Below, piece after piece: positions 34,629 through 46,360 of a DNA stretch of 64,000 bases. The stretch is from Hawksworthiomyces lignivorus. Its lineage: Eukaryota > Ascomycota > Sordariomycetes > Ophiostomatales > Ophiostomataceae. A program made the translations under genes and the position numbers. Every line of letters begins with the position of its first letter. The first letter of the stretch is position 1. Under the pieces are notes generated by a model. It worked only from the letters and a program-made list of their open reading frames with translations. It searched no databases and was not told where the DNA came from. The stretch covers positions 186,001 to 250,000 of the forward strand of contig NTMA01000014.1 in assembly GCA_002917075.1 (NCBI GenBank), in the 5' to 3' direction.

Positions 34629-37202
34629 GACGATAACCTGGAAAAAATATTCCAGTAAAGCTCCTTAGTATAAACTATTAGGATCTTGAGAACCGTGGGT
34701 GATAGGCTCCTTATAGCGCCAGAAATTTGGGATCACCAGTGAGCAAATCTATCCGGGACCAGCAAGCTGATTCTTACTGAGCTGAGGCGAGCTCGCATTG
34801 AAGAGTGGCTGCATTCGTCGGCTTCCCGTTGGTAGGATATTCTGAAAGTTAAGGCAACCATTCACATCAAGATTTGATAAAGACTGGCAGGGTCTCTTAT
34901 TGGCTATCCGCATTGTTTTTTTTTTCTTGCGCCACATGATCCTCCACAGAGCCTCACCCCTCACCAGAAGACTTCAACTTGAAAAAATCAATATGAACAT
35001 CGCCATGAGATAAACCGTACCTACCGTCGTTTCTAGGAAAAAGCAAAATTGTATTTAAACACACCCAAAACATCCAGTAACCATTTAGGAAATGCTTAAA
35101 CTATTAGCTCAACCTATACCCTTTTATGTTGCCAAATTACTATGAAGTTGCAGAGAAGATAATTATGACGATGGAGGAAAAAAAAAGTCACATCCTTCGA
35201 TATAAACCCTCTCGCTTAAGTAATTCTTGGATATTCTCTAGCATCGCATTTCTTTTTAAAGGAACGCGAAGCCGGTGATAGCGATATTCAATAGACTGTG
35301 TTAAGGTTATGCATATCCTATAGACCAGTAAATAGCGATTGCATTGAGTTAAAATTTCTAGCAGGATTTCTTCTAGGCTCCGTTGAACAGTTCTTGCCAA
35401 GAACAAGTCAAGATCGTAAAGAAATTCCTGCACCTACAACTGGGCCTATCTTGGGACGTGAGTAAGGCGTATTGTGATAACAGCTTCTGTAGTGCTAGGC
35501 TCTTACCCCCTGAGAGGTTTATAAGTCGTTTAACCTGCTGCTGCTGGTTTGCACTGGCTGCAGTAGAACCAGGGGAACCGGGAGTGAATAGAAGTACAGA
35601 AATAAATCAACAAAGCTTCGAGCATTTGTGACCAATTATGAAGGCCGCTGAAAAGTGTTACGGATGATGTACAGTAGACGGAAGTTTCCTATGTCCGTAT
35701 CGTACCGCGCAGAGATGTTCTACCCGGAAGCCGCTCTGAAATTCTTCGAAAGGGTTTGAGAGTCATTTTGAAGAACTAACAACCTTATTCATGCCATTAA
35801 TCCTTAAATGATAACATTTTTCAGCATTTTTTAAGTGGAAGAACGCATACTTTCTATTGACAGTTTTATCTGTTAGGGACATCATAGCCACAACAGAAAT
35901 ATTACAACCCGAACTCTTCCTGCTTGAATGAGAATATTTGATAGAAGTTCTGAATAGTGATCATTAGTATCAGAATCATTAAATATTTTCAGCTTTCATA
36001 GCTAGACTAGAAGAACATAAAACGGAGAAAATCAATAAAAAGGATATGCTGGCCAGCCATGCTGTCTTCTGTATTCTTCTTCTATCACTAAGCTACCATC
36101 TTAGCTAACCCTTGTTCCTGTTGTTCATCATTGTCTAATCAGATATTATCTTTCATCTCCATCTCTCCTCTTTCTTCCCCCGGTGAAGACTATCTGATGA
36201 AATATACCAATAAGCGTCAATGCCGAGTTTCCGGTTGAAGAGCTGCACTGGCATCTGATTACATGAATATCTGTTGTTTTGACGTTTATTTGAGCGATTA
36301 ACTTTCTCCACTATCACTCCCTCTTCTTTCTTTTTCTCGCTTGTTATATTTGAATCGCTTCTCTTTTTGGCCGCGGGGTTGGCCAATACTAGGAAATTCG
36401 TGGAGGCCTTTGTTTGTCGTAGTTTGGTTCGATTAAGCTCTTCAGGCTTGTCTGACATTTTCGCATTCCAGCCGCCCTGATTCAGTATAGCCCTATAGGC
36501 TAACACACCCCTGGCTTGCCTTCTTGCTCAAGCAGCTCCAATGAATAAACTCTCCGGTTCCCTTTGTTTGCCTAGACCACTCTAGCCTTTCCAATAATAC
36601 CAAAAATTGCCCTAAAAAGTAAGCATATCGTGAGTTCAAGGCACTGTCATTGGTGGTCCCACAGTCGAGGCACATATCCAATTGAGACCATTGTGCGGAA
36701 AGCCGCCAGCTCAAGCGGAATCATCAACCAGCCAGATAGAATGCAGACCATTGCTGCCATGTGCTTAGTCTTATGTATCTGAGTCCTTTATGGAGAAATG
36801 ATAGCGAGCACTCTTAGACTGCCCAAGTGTGTATCGAGATCTTATCTTGTTAGGTTCGGCTAGCTCATGTGCATCCCTAATATTTGCTCTGTCTCTTCTT
36901 AGCGTGGCTCACACCCCTCTCTCGTCGTTTATGGATGGAAGCCATCTGACCAAGTATGCAACGAGGCAAGCTATGGCATGACAGAAATGCAGCCGGGAAG
37001 GCCGAGGCTGCGGGCTCCGAGGGACCTAGGGGAGCACTGCCCAAACATAAAGAGGCGTTCTTGGCGCTTGCTGATCTGCTCGCCTATTTGACGCGCAGAT
37101 ACTGTTGCTGTTGTAGAAAGGTCGAACGTGCATTTCTTTACAATATACAACTCTTTTCCTCCAGCCAAAGGTCGTGCTGTGATTGCACCTCTTTGTTCCA
37201 CA
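34629..37202. other. AT-rich gene-empty block beside the NLR relic
   Basis: 2.6 kb, AT-rich especially between 35,000 and 36,150. I see no supported gene. Two overlapping minus-strand open stretches at 36153-36506 and 36493-36714 (118 and 74 aa, the second containing LDMCLDCGTTNDSALNSRYA) have protein-like composition but no start context, partner exon or family I can name. They may be debris of a decayed gene. The last about 250 bp are the promoter and leader of the secreted protein at 37203. Confidence 0.45.
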
Positions 37203-38384
37203 ATGCATCTTCTCGGCTTCCTGTCCGCCATCCTCCTTCTGGCTGCCCCAGCCCAGGCGGCCTTTGCCATGTCCCAGATCGCCGACCAATGCGCCGACGC
37301 GGACGGCTTCAACAGCTGCTGGAACAGCATGCTGACAGAGACAGAACAGTGCTATAACGACAACTGCAACGGCGAAGGCTCTTGCGACGAGTTCGATAAC
37401 TGCGTCTCGTCCAATCCAGATTGCGTGACAGATTGCGTCTGCGTGGCATACACTCTGAGGATTCAATGTGCCTTGACCCATTGTTGGAACATGGTACTTC
37501 TCTCCGAAATCTCGAGCGAGAGCCTCCTCTTTGTCTTCTTTTCTTTTCCTTATATGAAAACAGTTTTTGCTTACCATCTCATTCGGTATGTGTAATTGTA
37601 GGTCACCTCTTGCCAATATCAGCATCTCGCTATTAGCGCTGCCATAAACTGCCCTGCGGCCGGCACCGGAAATGCTCCCTATTACAGCACCACCGGCTGG
37701 CACTGGATTCCCTACTTCCCTTCCTCCTCTACCCGCCCCGGTTCTTGCTCTTGCAACATCGCCTCAGTTTATGTTAACGAGCGCGCGGCAGCCTCCGCAG
37801 CTGGAAATTGCAATAGCCGCCCCGTTGCTGACTCCTGCATGTGCTGCGGCGAAGGAATGGGGATCTCGTATTTCTACGATACCTGTCCTGACACGGATCC
37901 AGCTGCCGCTGCAAGCAATTTGCCTGCTCTCACCATTGGCAACTACATTGGGAAAAATGGGGCAAATTGTGATTCGGCTTTGCAAGCTGTCGGTGGCGCA
38001 GATGGTTGTATTGCCAAGGGGTTCTCTTTCTGGAACACAACAAACACGCTCTACAGCCCCGCTGACCTGCCGGCCAACGGCTCAGACCCGATATCGAATG
38101 GCCCTGGCATGATCTCTACGCCGCTGACCGCTACGATCACCTGGGCGCTGGGAGAGGGGATGCCAACATCGACAGCGACTGCAGTAACGACAGGATCGCC
38201 ACGCGCGAGTGCGAGTGCAGGAAGCAGCAGCTCCGGAAGTGGTGGCTCTGGAAGTGGTGGTTCTGGAAATGGTGGCTCTGGAAGCGATGAAGGGAATGGA
38301 AAGTCTGGCACAACACGCCAATATGGGGTGACCGTGTCGATGATGGCCGTGGTGGTCGGGTTGGTCATGGCAATACTGATATAG
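37203..38384 (+). CDS. Secreted cysteine-rich protein, probably GPI-anchored
   Basis: The CDS is join(37203..37493, 37602..38384), 357 aa. The intron (GTACTT...TTGTAG) is in phase 0 and joins CWNM to VTSCQYQ. Residues 1-20 or so form a signal peptide (LLGFLSAILLLAAPAQA). The mature part has 22 Cys, an even number, in tight pairs such as CDEFDNC, CVTDCVC and CMCCGEG. A Ser/Gly-rich spacer with imperfect GSGGSGSGGSG repeats follows (about 290-330). The end is a hydrophobic tail (VTVSMMAVVVGLVMAILI) preceded by a polar stretch, the layout of a GPI-attachment signal. I do not recognise the Cys pattern as CFEM or another named module. A cell-wall or surface role is inferred from the architecture alone. 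Confidence 0.82.
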
Positions 38385-38581
38385 AGAACAAGAGTGAGAG
38401 CGCGAGTCTTTATGCTAGCAATCGCATATGTATTGCCTTAAGGACCGAAGATCTTTAGCTTCCTGGCCCATTTACTGTACATCGATTTTCTTCCAGCCAA
38501 AATAGTTCCAAATCATTTATATTCTTTTCCGACTCTTCATTCCAACTTTTTCCTTTCTTTCTCTTCCTTCCCATTTTTTTT

Positions 38582-39599
38582 TTACAGCTGATCTACCAGC
38601 TTTTGGGCGGCGTCGCTGATGTTCGCGCCGTACTTGTCTGGCGTTGTCTGGATGTACAGCTTGCCGCCGTCGACAACCACCTCACAGTAGCTGGCGTATT
38701 GGAGCTTGTCCACGATGCGGAACGCGATCACGCCCGCCTCGACCGCCTCATTGAAACCCTCACGCAGTAGCTCGTCACTGTCGAACTTTTGCGACTGCAG
38801 CTGGTACAGCAGCCCCGAGTAGTACTCGTACACAAAGTAGCCGAGCTGCTGCTCCCAGTTGCTCGAGTCCGCCGAGAAGGAGCCCCCCTTAGCCAGGTGC
38901 GCCGACAGTTTGGCAAACACATCGGCAAAGTTGGGCTCCAGCTTGATGTCCGGAGACTGCAGCATCGCCGCGACGCGGCTCGTGGTCTCGCCGATCTTGG
39001 CATCGTACTCTTCGCGGATGCCGAGGCGAGCGAGGAAGCTGAGCTTCGGCTTCTCGGCGACATCGGGCGGCGGAGGTGCCACGTTCAGCGCCTTTAGGAG
39101 CTTGGACAGCTCCAGGGCGTCGTTGGCGTTGTAGCCCAGGTTTGCGTCGTTGAAGAGGATGGCCAGCTTGCCACCGTCCTGGACGACGGTGCCGCAGTAC
39201 GTGTTCTCACCAGACTCGTCAAAGTCCATAGTCAGGACGTGCGCATAGGCGATGCTGTTGAGCTCCTGGACGGCGGCAGCGCCGTGCTTGGAGGCGAAAT
39301 AGCCTAGCTGGTAGACAGCGCCGTCGATATAGTTGGCGATGCAGCCACCGATGTTGCTCTTGGCAAAGTCCTCGCGGGCATAGGGGAAGATGGCCTGCGG
39401 GTTGATGTCGATGGTCCAGGGCACACCAAGCTTGTCAGAGATCTGCTTTTCAAAATCTTCTTTTTTATTTTCCCACTCATCACGGACTGCTGGCGTTAGA
39501 AGAAATCATATCTGGAGCATATAAAGACTCAATGGTACAATGCTCACCATTCTTTCGTGTCGCCAACGACAACTTTTCGGCAGGAGGAAGACGAGGCAT
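38582..39599 (-). CDS. 319-aa protein with internal domain duplication, function unknown
   Basis: The CDS on the minus strand is 39599..39548 and 39489..38582, 319 aa. The small first exon (MPRLPPAEKLSLATRKN) joins VRDEWENKKEDFEKQ through a GTGAGC...CGCCAG intron in phase 1. Two halves of the protein resemble each other: the first ends GTVVQDGGKLAILFNDANLG and the second ends EVVVDGGKLYIQTTPDKYG, each preceded by an LGYF-containing helix (YQLGYFASKH and QQLGYFVYEY). There is no signal peptide and no membrane segment, so it is probably cytosolic. I do not recognise the family; a match to actin-capping proteins was considered and dropped. Its 3' end lies 197 bp from that of the convergent secreted-protein gene. 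Confidence 0.8.
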
Positions 39600-40290
39600 G
39601 CTGGGCAGTATCAAAAGAAATGTTGACGAGATGAAGGCAGCAGTGCAGCTCAAAGTTCTAGATGGATGGTATGAAAGAGATCTTTGAATGGGTTGAATGA
39701 AGCAAAAGTATGTTCATATAGTGAGAAGCACCATTGCTTTTATATACATCTTTAATTCTCTTTGGACCGGTTCTCTTCTCAACTAAGCTAACCTTCTTCA
39801 GCTGTCTGCCTCGTACTCCATATATGTTGCCTGTCTTTCCAACATTCAACCTTTTTGTTTCTACCACATGTCGTTCTATTAGCACCGGTTAGTTTCAGCC
39901 TTTCATTTCCACATATACCATAGCCTTGATGACCCTTGTTCTCATTGGTTCCACGATGCCGGCCGGCTCTTGCTTGCATGCCTCTAATTTAGAGCCCTAG
40001 CGCTTGGCTTGCTGCCTGCATCGCCCCCTCCAGAAAACGCCTTGCAGGGTGCCGCAGAATGCGTTAGTATATAGGCGATAAACGCTAGTGTCAGGGATTC
40101 AAGCACCCAGTGCTTGAATAGCGATCTTTTTGTCGTATACTACAGTGGTAAACCCCTCACGCCGCCGTAACAATAAGAAAAACTTTTATACTACTGTATA
40201 ATTTATTTCATTGGTTTTATAAAACGTACAAAATATGTTACATCTATGTTTTTGGTTAAGAAAAAAAATTACCAATGTTTTGAATTAAAG
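39600..40290. other. AT-rich spacer with a short perfect hairpin
   Basis: About 690 bp between two minus-strand genes. The right part is strongly AT-rich and should be the 3' flank of the phosphatase gene. A perfect 10-bp inverted repeat lies at 40097-40119. No gene is visible. Confidence 0.55.
40097..40119. repeat. Perfect inverted repeat, 10-bp arms, 3-nt loop
   Basis: ATTCAAGCAC at 40097-40106 and GTGCTTGAAT at 40110-40119 are exact reverse complements around CCA. It lies about 170 bp past the stop codon of the acid phosphatase gene. It could be a 3'-end RNA hairpin or a protein-binding palindrome. Confidence 0.65.
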
Positions 40291-41910
40291 TTATAGCAGC
40301 ATCGTAGCGACAATAATAGAAACAAGGGTGACAATGCCGACAGGTCCAGCACCGGCAGCGCTCGCAGATGTGGACCCGTTTCGAGGGCTGCTGCTAGTTG
40401 AAGCGAGAGAACAAGTGCGGTTCTTATAAAGAGTAGCGGAGTCCATGATAGAACCATTCGCGCTGGCAACGAACTCATGGGTAAGGTGGGAGCAGTTATG
40501 GAAGGTCAGTCTGCTCCATCCATAGGTGGCGTTAGTGGTGTCAAGGCCAAAGCGGCTGTAGGGTTGGCGCGGCGTCTGAAGGGGGTCTAGTCCGTCGTAG
40601 TGGCCAGCGGCGCCGTTAGTGATGTACCAGGGGAAAGTCGGATTGTTCAGCTCAGTAGGGTCGATCTGGCCATCAGCAAGAGGGGCTTGGCGCTCAAAGA
40701 CGTGAGCGTGACCGGACAGGACCAAGTCGGCACCGTACTTGAGGAAGAGCGGCTCGAAGACGTCTTTGCAAGTCCAGCATATGGTGCCGCTGGCATTGGA
40801 ATGGCTGAGATACCAAGGCCGATGGCCAGCAACGATAACCCAGGGAGTGATGGTGCGATTGACGGCTGCCAGGTCGGCATCCAGCCAAGCGGTCTGCGCA
40901 TCAAGGGTGGCGTTAACTGAAGATGCACCCATGCCTTCGACGCCTCCGACCTCATCGGGAGCAATGAAGCCGTGGCCAAGGTCAGTTTCCGTATCAAGCT
41001 GCACAAAATGGGTCATTCCATGGTCAAAGCTGTACCAGAAGTTGCCGGTTCCGCCGGAGATGGAGCTGGGCATGCGGAAATGGTTCTTGTAGCCGGTGAA
41101 GTTGGTTTGACCAGGCATGCAAATGCTGTTGGTATAGGTAATATTGTGGACACTGTCCGTGGTGCCGCCATTGTCACAGTTGGCTTCGTGGTTGCCAGGA
41201 CCGACCATGTAGGGCTTTGTAGCGGTGACGGCCATCATCTCGTCATAGAAGTCATTTAGGATACTCTCGTATACCTCGATGCCACCGGCAATAGTGGTGT
41301 TGGGCAAGAAGCCCTGAATCTCCTCCTTGAGCCAATAATCAGCGTAGGCGATATCACCCGGATGCCAGATAAAGTCGATCTCGTCTTGGTGGGCGGCAAG
41401 CGATTCAATGGTGTTAGTTTCACCTGCGGCCAGGATGTTGGTTTTGGCCACACCCTTGCCGGCGCTAGTGGTCAAGCCTTTGGCACCCATAGTACCAAGG
41501 TCTACAACCACGGCCATGGTAAAGGGTGTTCTGTCACCAGCTGAGCGGCTAGTGGTGAAGTTAAACGGACTGGTACGATTGTAGTTGGTGAGTGAAGCGG
41601 GAAGGTAGTAGTAGGTCGTGTTGGGCTGCAGGCCTGAGACAAGCACATGATTATTATAGGTCACTGACGTTAGATACGTAACCGAAACGTTTGACGAGGC
41701 CGTATTGTTGAGGTTGTCAGCAGTGAGACCCCAGTGCACCGTTGGCTGTGTGACTTGGGAGAGGGTGTTCCAGCTAATCATCATCGCGCTATCGCCGAAG
41801 TATGCAAGGCGTACCTGCGAGTTGATGGTTGACGTATTGGTTGCGGCAGCTCCGACAAACGGCATACCGGCAGTAGCCGCAATGACCATGGCAGCCGTTG
41901 TGAACTTCAT
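40291..41910 (-). CDS. Secreted purple acid phosphatase, probably GPI-anchored
   Basis: A single exon of 539 codons starts at ATG 41910. Residues 1-22 are a signal peptide. A fibronectin-like N-terminal domain (about 30-120) precedes the metallophosphoesterase domain. The metal-binding blocks of purple acid phosphatases are all present: VVDLGTMG (D137), GDIAYADYW (D186, Y189), GPGNHE (N240, H241), VAGHRPWY (H363) and SGHAHVFER (H401, H403). Many N-glycosylation sites (NTT, NRT, NAT) fit a secreted enzyme. The tail is Ser-rich and ends in a hydrophobic stretch (VGIVTLVSIIVATMLL), as in GPI-anchored proteins. It should release phosphate from organic esters at the cell surface or wall. Regulation by phosphate is likely for the family but no site was verified here. 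Confidence 0.93.
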   Translation of the reverse strand: MKFTTAAMVIAATAGMPFVGAAATNTSTINSQVRLAYFGDSAMMISWNTLSQVTQPTVHWGLTADNLNNTASSNVSVTYLTSVTYNNHVLVSGLQPNTTYYYLPASLTNYNRTSPFNFTTSRSAGDRTPFTMAVVVDLGTMGAKGLTTSAGKGVAKTNILAAGETNTIESLAAHQDEIDFIWHPGDIAYADYWLKEEIQGFLPNTTIAGGIEVYESILNDFYDEMMAVTATKPYMVGPGNHEANCDNGGTTDSVHNITYTNSICMPGQTNFTGYKNHFRMPSSISGGTGNFWYSFDHGMTHFVQLDTETDLGHGFIAPDEVGGVEGMGASSVNATLDAQTAWLDADLAAVNRTITPWVIVAGHRPWYLSHSNASGTICWTCKDVFEPLFLKYGADLVLSGHAHVFERQAPLADGQIDPTELNNPTFPWYITNGAAGHYDGLDPLQTPRQPYSRFGLDTTNATYGWSRLTFHNCSHLTHEFVASANGSIMDSATLYKNRTCSLASTSSSPRNGSTSASAAGAGPVGIVTLVSIIVATMLL

Positions 41911-44900
41911 CTTGCCAATTTAAGAGCTGCAGAAGTTTGGGCGAGTTAGAATGACAAGAACAATAGGACATTGGCCAAACATTTTCATGGCAGGATATCA
42001 GTCTTCTTTATAGAGGTAGAAACCTCCGGTTCTAAATGTCAATTCAACATGGCCACGTGTAGGAGAGATGCTAAATGTACAACATATTAACGCAGCATAA
42101 AGCTATCTACTTCGGTCGGTCAGCAATTGTAGTCAAGTGTTGAAAAAGCCTATTTGCCGATATATAAACAAAGAAACATGAACCCAGTGCAAAGGCATGC
42201 TGTCAAGGTATGATACTATGCTGCCCTCGTATATACGAGATGTTTGTTGGATAATGCTGCATTGTCAAATCCTTGGCGGTGTTCTCCACGCCCCATTCTG
42301 CTATTCTAGAGCGTAAGCAGCGTGTCTAATAAGAAAGATATCTATTCAGTCAGTAAAAGGACTTGATGGCCTTTCATGATCTGTGTAACCAATTTCCTTA
42401 CAGTGCTTCCGCGTATTCTAGAAGTCCAAATGGCCTGGGTGATTCTGCCTGCAAAGGATCTTTAGTTTAATAGAAGGCGAAATAATTGATGCCATCGACT
42501 TGTCCTTCAATTAAGTAAAATGGACCACAAAGCCTAGAGAACTGATGTACTCCATTTTAGTGAGAAAGCATGAGCTGAGGTATTGATTGTTCGATCTTTT
42601 TCGTAGCCAGTAGTGTGGCTGAAAGTGAGTTATAGATGATCGTTGTATAGACTCTTGATCTTTCTACATATCTCTTTATCTCTACAGCAGAAATATATTC
42701 TCAGGTGTGCACGGATTGAAGGTACTAGGCCTACCACCATAGCAATTATTCCCTGTTACAGAAAATCTCATTTCTAGAATTTTCTTCCCCTAAGGCGAAT
42801 GCCCTTATCGGGATATTCTCAGTGTGGATATGATCTCGTCCGGCCCGCAATTAGGAAGCTCAAGAGTGTATTTATTTACAAAGTGTTATGCAGTGGCGGA
42901 TATAGACTGGGAGCAGCAGGTCCAATCGGATCCGTTACGATAGGAATACGACTCGAGCCCCTCTAAGCTTCAAGTCATTTCCTCAAGTTTCTTTCTTGTA
43001 CTTCCATGCTATCTGACAGCTTCTGGTACTACTTATCTCTACCTATCTACCTTTTCCAGCTAGATTCTCTACGCCCTTCTAACAAGAGGACTTGGATTCA
43101 ACTGGCACTGCACTTTGAATTACACCAAAATTGTTACAGAGTATCTGTAGAAGAAGCGGCAGAGGTGTAAGTAAGAGAGTATATTTCTCTAGGGCTGAGA
43201 AATTCTATGTGCAAAACTGAATCTCGGTGAAGCCTTTCACAAGGTATTTAATGAAATATCGCCCTGCCTGTCCACGGTATCACACTTTAAACTGGCGCAG
43301 AGACACTTGCTGACGACTGGCAGATCCTGCTGGTTTACATAAAAGGTCGCGGATAGTTGGAGTACTGTGTGATATTAACCTTAAAGCAAAGATTTACATT
43401 GCACGTACGGATAAGCGTAATGGAGCTCGGTTGTAATATGTCGGTATTCCGAAAGATGGTTATAGTTACTATTTAACTATATCTAGCGGGACTAAGCTAG
43501 TAATGTCCCTGAAACTATAGTTACAAACTTGTGAAACTCTGAGCTTGGAAAGCTAATAGAAGGCGGCGGGTTACAAAGTACATAGTGACAGCCACGTTGG
43601 TAAAATTTGAGTGCCTATTGGTAGAAGGTCGCATTTGCATCCATTACTACCTTTGCAGACCCCGAGAATGATCTAAAGCTTCCAACGCTGCCTGTATCTT
43701 ACATACCTATTGTCCTTCATCCGCCTCCATTAGCTTTCAACTTATTTCTAAGCTATAATACAACAGAAGTTTGGCCAAGGCTATAAGCGAGAAACAACAG
43801 TCTGTGTGTTTTGCAACCTTGCCCAAATAGCTTCAGCAATCAACAAATACAAGCTCCTCTATTTGTAAGACAACCATGCCATTTATTCAACAAAGCTGTC
43901 AGCTGTCAAATATCTACATATAAGTAAGCTGCTCATATATTGCTATTGTTAATGCTCTTACGGAAGATAATTCGTCTCAAACATTTTAGAAATTGAAAGG
44001 GTCTAGCTAGCTATATGATTGAGAAGAAACAATTCCTTTGAATAGCCTCAAACTTTAGTCCTGCATGCCCATAACCACCTGCTTTAGCTTCTCTGAGATA
44101 CTTCCAAAAAAGGGTAATAGCTATTCAAGTGTTAACACCGGCACCTAGCCCCAGTTGTATTCAGCTCGGCGATTCTGATAAGCAGCCGAGTGCCGGTGGG
44201 TAGTGCAACATTTGGTCAATGCACTGCGCCTGATCTAGAGTCGCTACGACTTGCAGCAAGGCGGAGTTTTCAGGTACGAGCACATACAATCAATACTAGA
44301 TATTAGGTTATGGCTAGGAGTTTATATTGAAAATAATGTTTGTTTCCATGTTGCGTGGATCCTCTTTCATACTGACTGCCTGATTTGTCGCCAACTGCTG
44401 GTCTTTATGGACCATAGAAATAAGAGAACTGAGAAGTGAAAAAAAGAGGCAATACTATCCCCCCTTCTCTTTTTTCTTAAACGAAGTTATCAGTCAAAAA
44501 TCAAACATGAGAATGAAGTTGCGAGGATCATCACAACCAGTTCATCCTTGTGCATTGCGAGGACAAGCTCTTTTTTCAGGGGTTGGGAAAGCTGGCTTGG
44601 ATTGGCCAATCCCTGTCACTTCTCCACAGTCCGCCTTACTGACTGCCTTGCAAGGCGGTGCCAATGGGTTTGTAACTTGGCATGTGAAGCTCGTTTGTCG
44701 TTTCTGGTAAACAAAACTTTGAGGCCAGACCGCTCTGATGCATTAGTGCGCATTTACTTCAGAAATCACTTATTTCATGAAAACGCCTCACGCGATGTTT
44801 TCTGTGTATATTCTCCTTTTGCGAAATGTATTCGAGTCTCTGCTTGATTAGCCCGGCGCTGCCAAGATCACAATTAGCACACCTACAGTTCAGCTCCGTC

Positions 44901-45226
44901 AAAAGTGGCTAGCCTGTGGCGCCGTTCCGAGTTGGCTGCTGAACTGCTTTCCTCTGTATCCTGGCTGCTGCCTTGACTCCGTCCCTGTCACCGGGAATCA
45001 ATATTTAACGAAATAAATTAGGCTGCGAGGCTGTTCGTTTCATACTGCGCAGTGATAAGGGGCATCAAACGCCACTTTGATAAGGCAGCCTTGTTGTGCT
45101 GGTTGCAGGTACAGCAGACCGTCATTTAAGGACCATAGGGCCTGTTGGCGCCGTCTCCATCTTCTTGGCTCTGCCTGTCGCGTTCTCCGCATCCTCAAAA
45201 TAGCTGGATATTATTGTTAGAGCAGA
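41911..45226. other. AT-rich, gene-empty 3.3-kb block
   Basis: No open frame of note exists on either strand across most of this block, and base composition is clearly AT-richer than in the flanking genes. TA-rich words are frequent. It may be an old repeat eroded by mutation or simply a long spacer; I can name no transposon in it. The part nearest 45,227 is the promoter of the next gene. Confidence 0.5.
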
Positions 45227-46360
45227 ATGGACGGCAAAATGTAAGATCCCCCAAATTCCGAGTTTGACGCGAGGCCGCAGAAACGAGTTGCTCACAAGTC
45301 CGACCCCAGACCCCTCAAGCTCCAGGTCGCCATCCGCGACTACTGGGATGATGAGGGCGCGGCAGTGCAGGCGGCGCGACGGGCGCTGGCGGAGGCGCTG
45401 GGTTTTGGCGTGCGCATCCAGCCGGAGTGGCTGCAGCTGCTGGCGGCGCTGGACAAAGTGTACCCGGACCGGCAGGGCCTGGTGACGGCGGTGGCGGGCT
45501 GCGTGGAGCTGTGGTGCAAGGTGCTGACGGAGCTGCTGGAGCGCGCCGCCGACGACGCGGGCGAGGCGGAGAAGGCGTGGGCTGACGCGCTGCTGGAGCA
45601 CCTGCCGCCGGCGAGGGGCCTGCAGCTGTGCATCGAGGTGGCGGCGGATGCCGGCACCGCCTGGTCGGCCGCGACCCGCGCCTTTGTGCTGCGCATGCCC
45701 CGCAGCCGGGCCGTCGCCGTGCCGGGCGAGCTGGCTGCCGTCTACCGCGGCGGGCTGCTGCGGTGCTTCGCCGCGGATAAGGAGCAGCAGGAAGGCGGAC
45801 AGGGGGGAGGAGCAGGAGCAGGCCAGGGCCTGGCGCAGCGGCTGGCGGCGGGCGGCGACGACTGGGCTGACGTCGAGATGGACCGGACCACAGGAACCGC
45901 GGCCGTCGTCGACAAGCTGGCGGGCAGCGCCGCGGCAGGCCCGGTGCCGACAACCAAGGTCGAGTTCCTACCGTCGGTCGAGTCTCTGCCCCGGCCGGAC
46001 GACCTATTCCTCCGGCCGCCATACCACCTGATCGTGTCGGACTACGGCAGCAAGAAGATCGAGGTCCAGGGGAGCCACAGCCCTTCGCTGCACCTGCTTG
46101 GCGAGTATCTGCGGCGGTGGTGCCGCATCAACCACCAGGACTCGCGCAGCCCGCCGGCCGTGTCGGTGGAGTACACGCAGTCGTGCTGGGGCATCGGCGT
46201 CATGTACGACCAGGTCACGCTGTCGATCGAGGGCAGCCACGTGTTCAAGATCAACGCGGCTATCGTGCTCGCCTTTGTCGAGGGCGTGCTCGGCTACGAC
46301 AGGGTGTCGGTTGAGCACAGCGTCTGGACGTACCGCCGAGACGTGGTGTTTAAGAGCTGA
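45227..46360 (+). CDS. Unrecognised 354-aa protein
   Basis: The proposed CDS is join(45227..45240, 45310..46360), 354 aa. A 14-nt first exon (MDGK plus two bases) is joined by a 69-nt intron (GTAAGA...CCCCAG) to PLKLQVAIRDYWDDEG. The frame upstream of the acceptor is closed by TAA at 45239, so the small exon or a similar one is needed. The N-terminal about 130 residues are helical (LQVAIRDYWDDEGAAV, VYPDRQGLVTAVAGCVELWC). A Gly/Gln-rich linker follows, then a C-terminal alpha/beta part (YHLIVSDYGSKKIEV, LLGEYLRRWCRINHQDSR, CWGIGVMYDQVTLS). I know of no named domain for it. GC-rich codon use and absence of stops support a real gene; the first exon is less certain. Confidence 0.62.

Noticed and set aside
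38582..39599. Actin-capping protein alpha identity
   Set aside because: The length is similar, but the conserved capping-protein motifs are absent and the protein instead shows an internal duplication.
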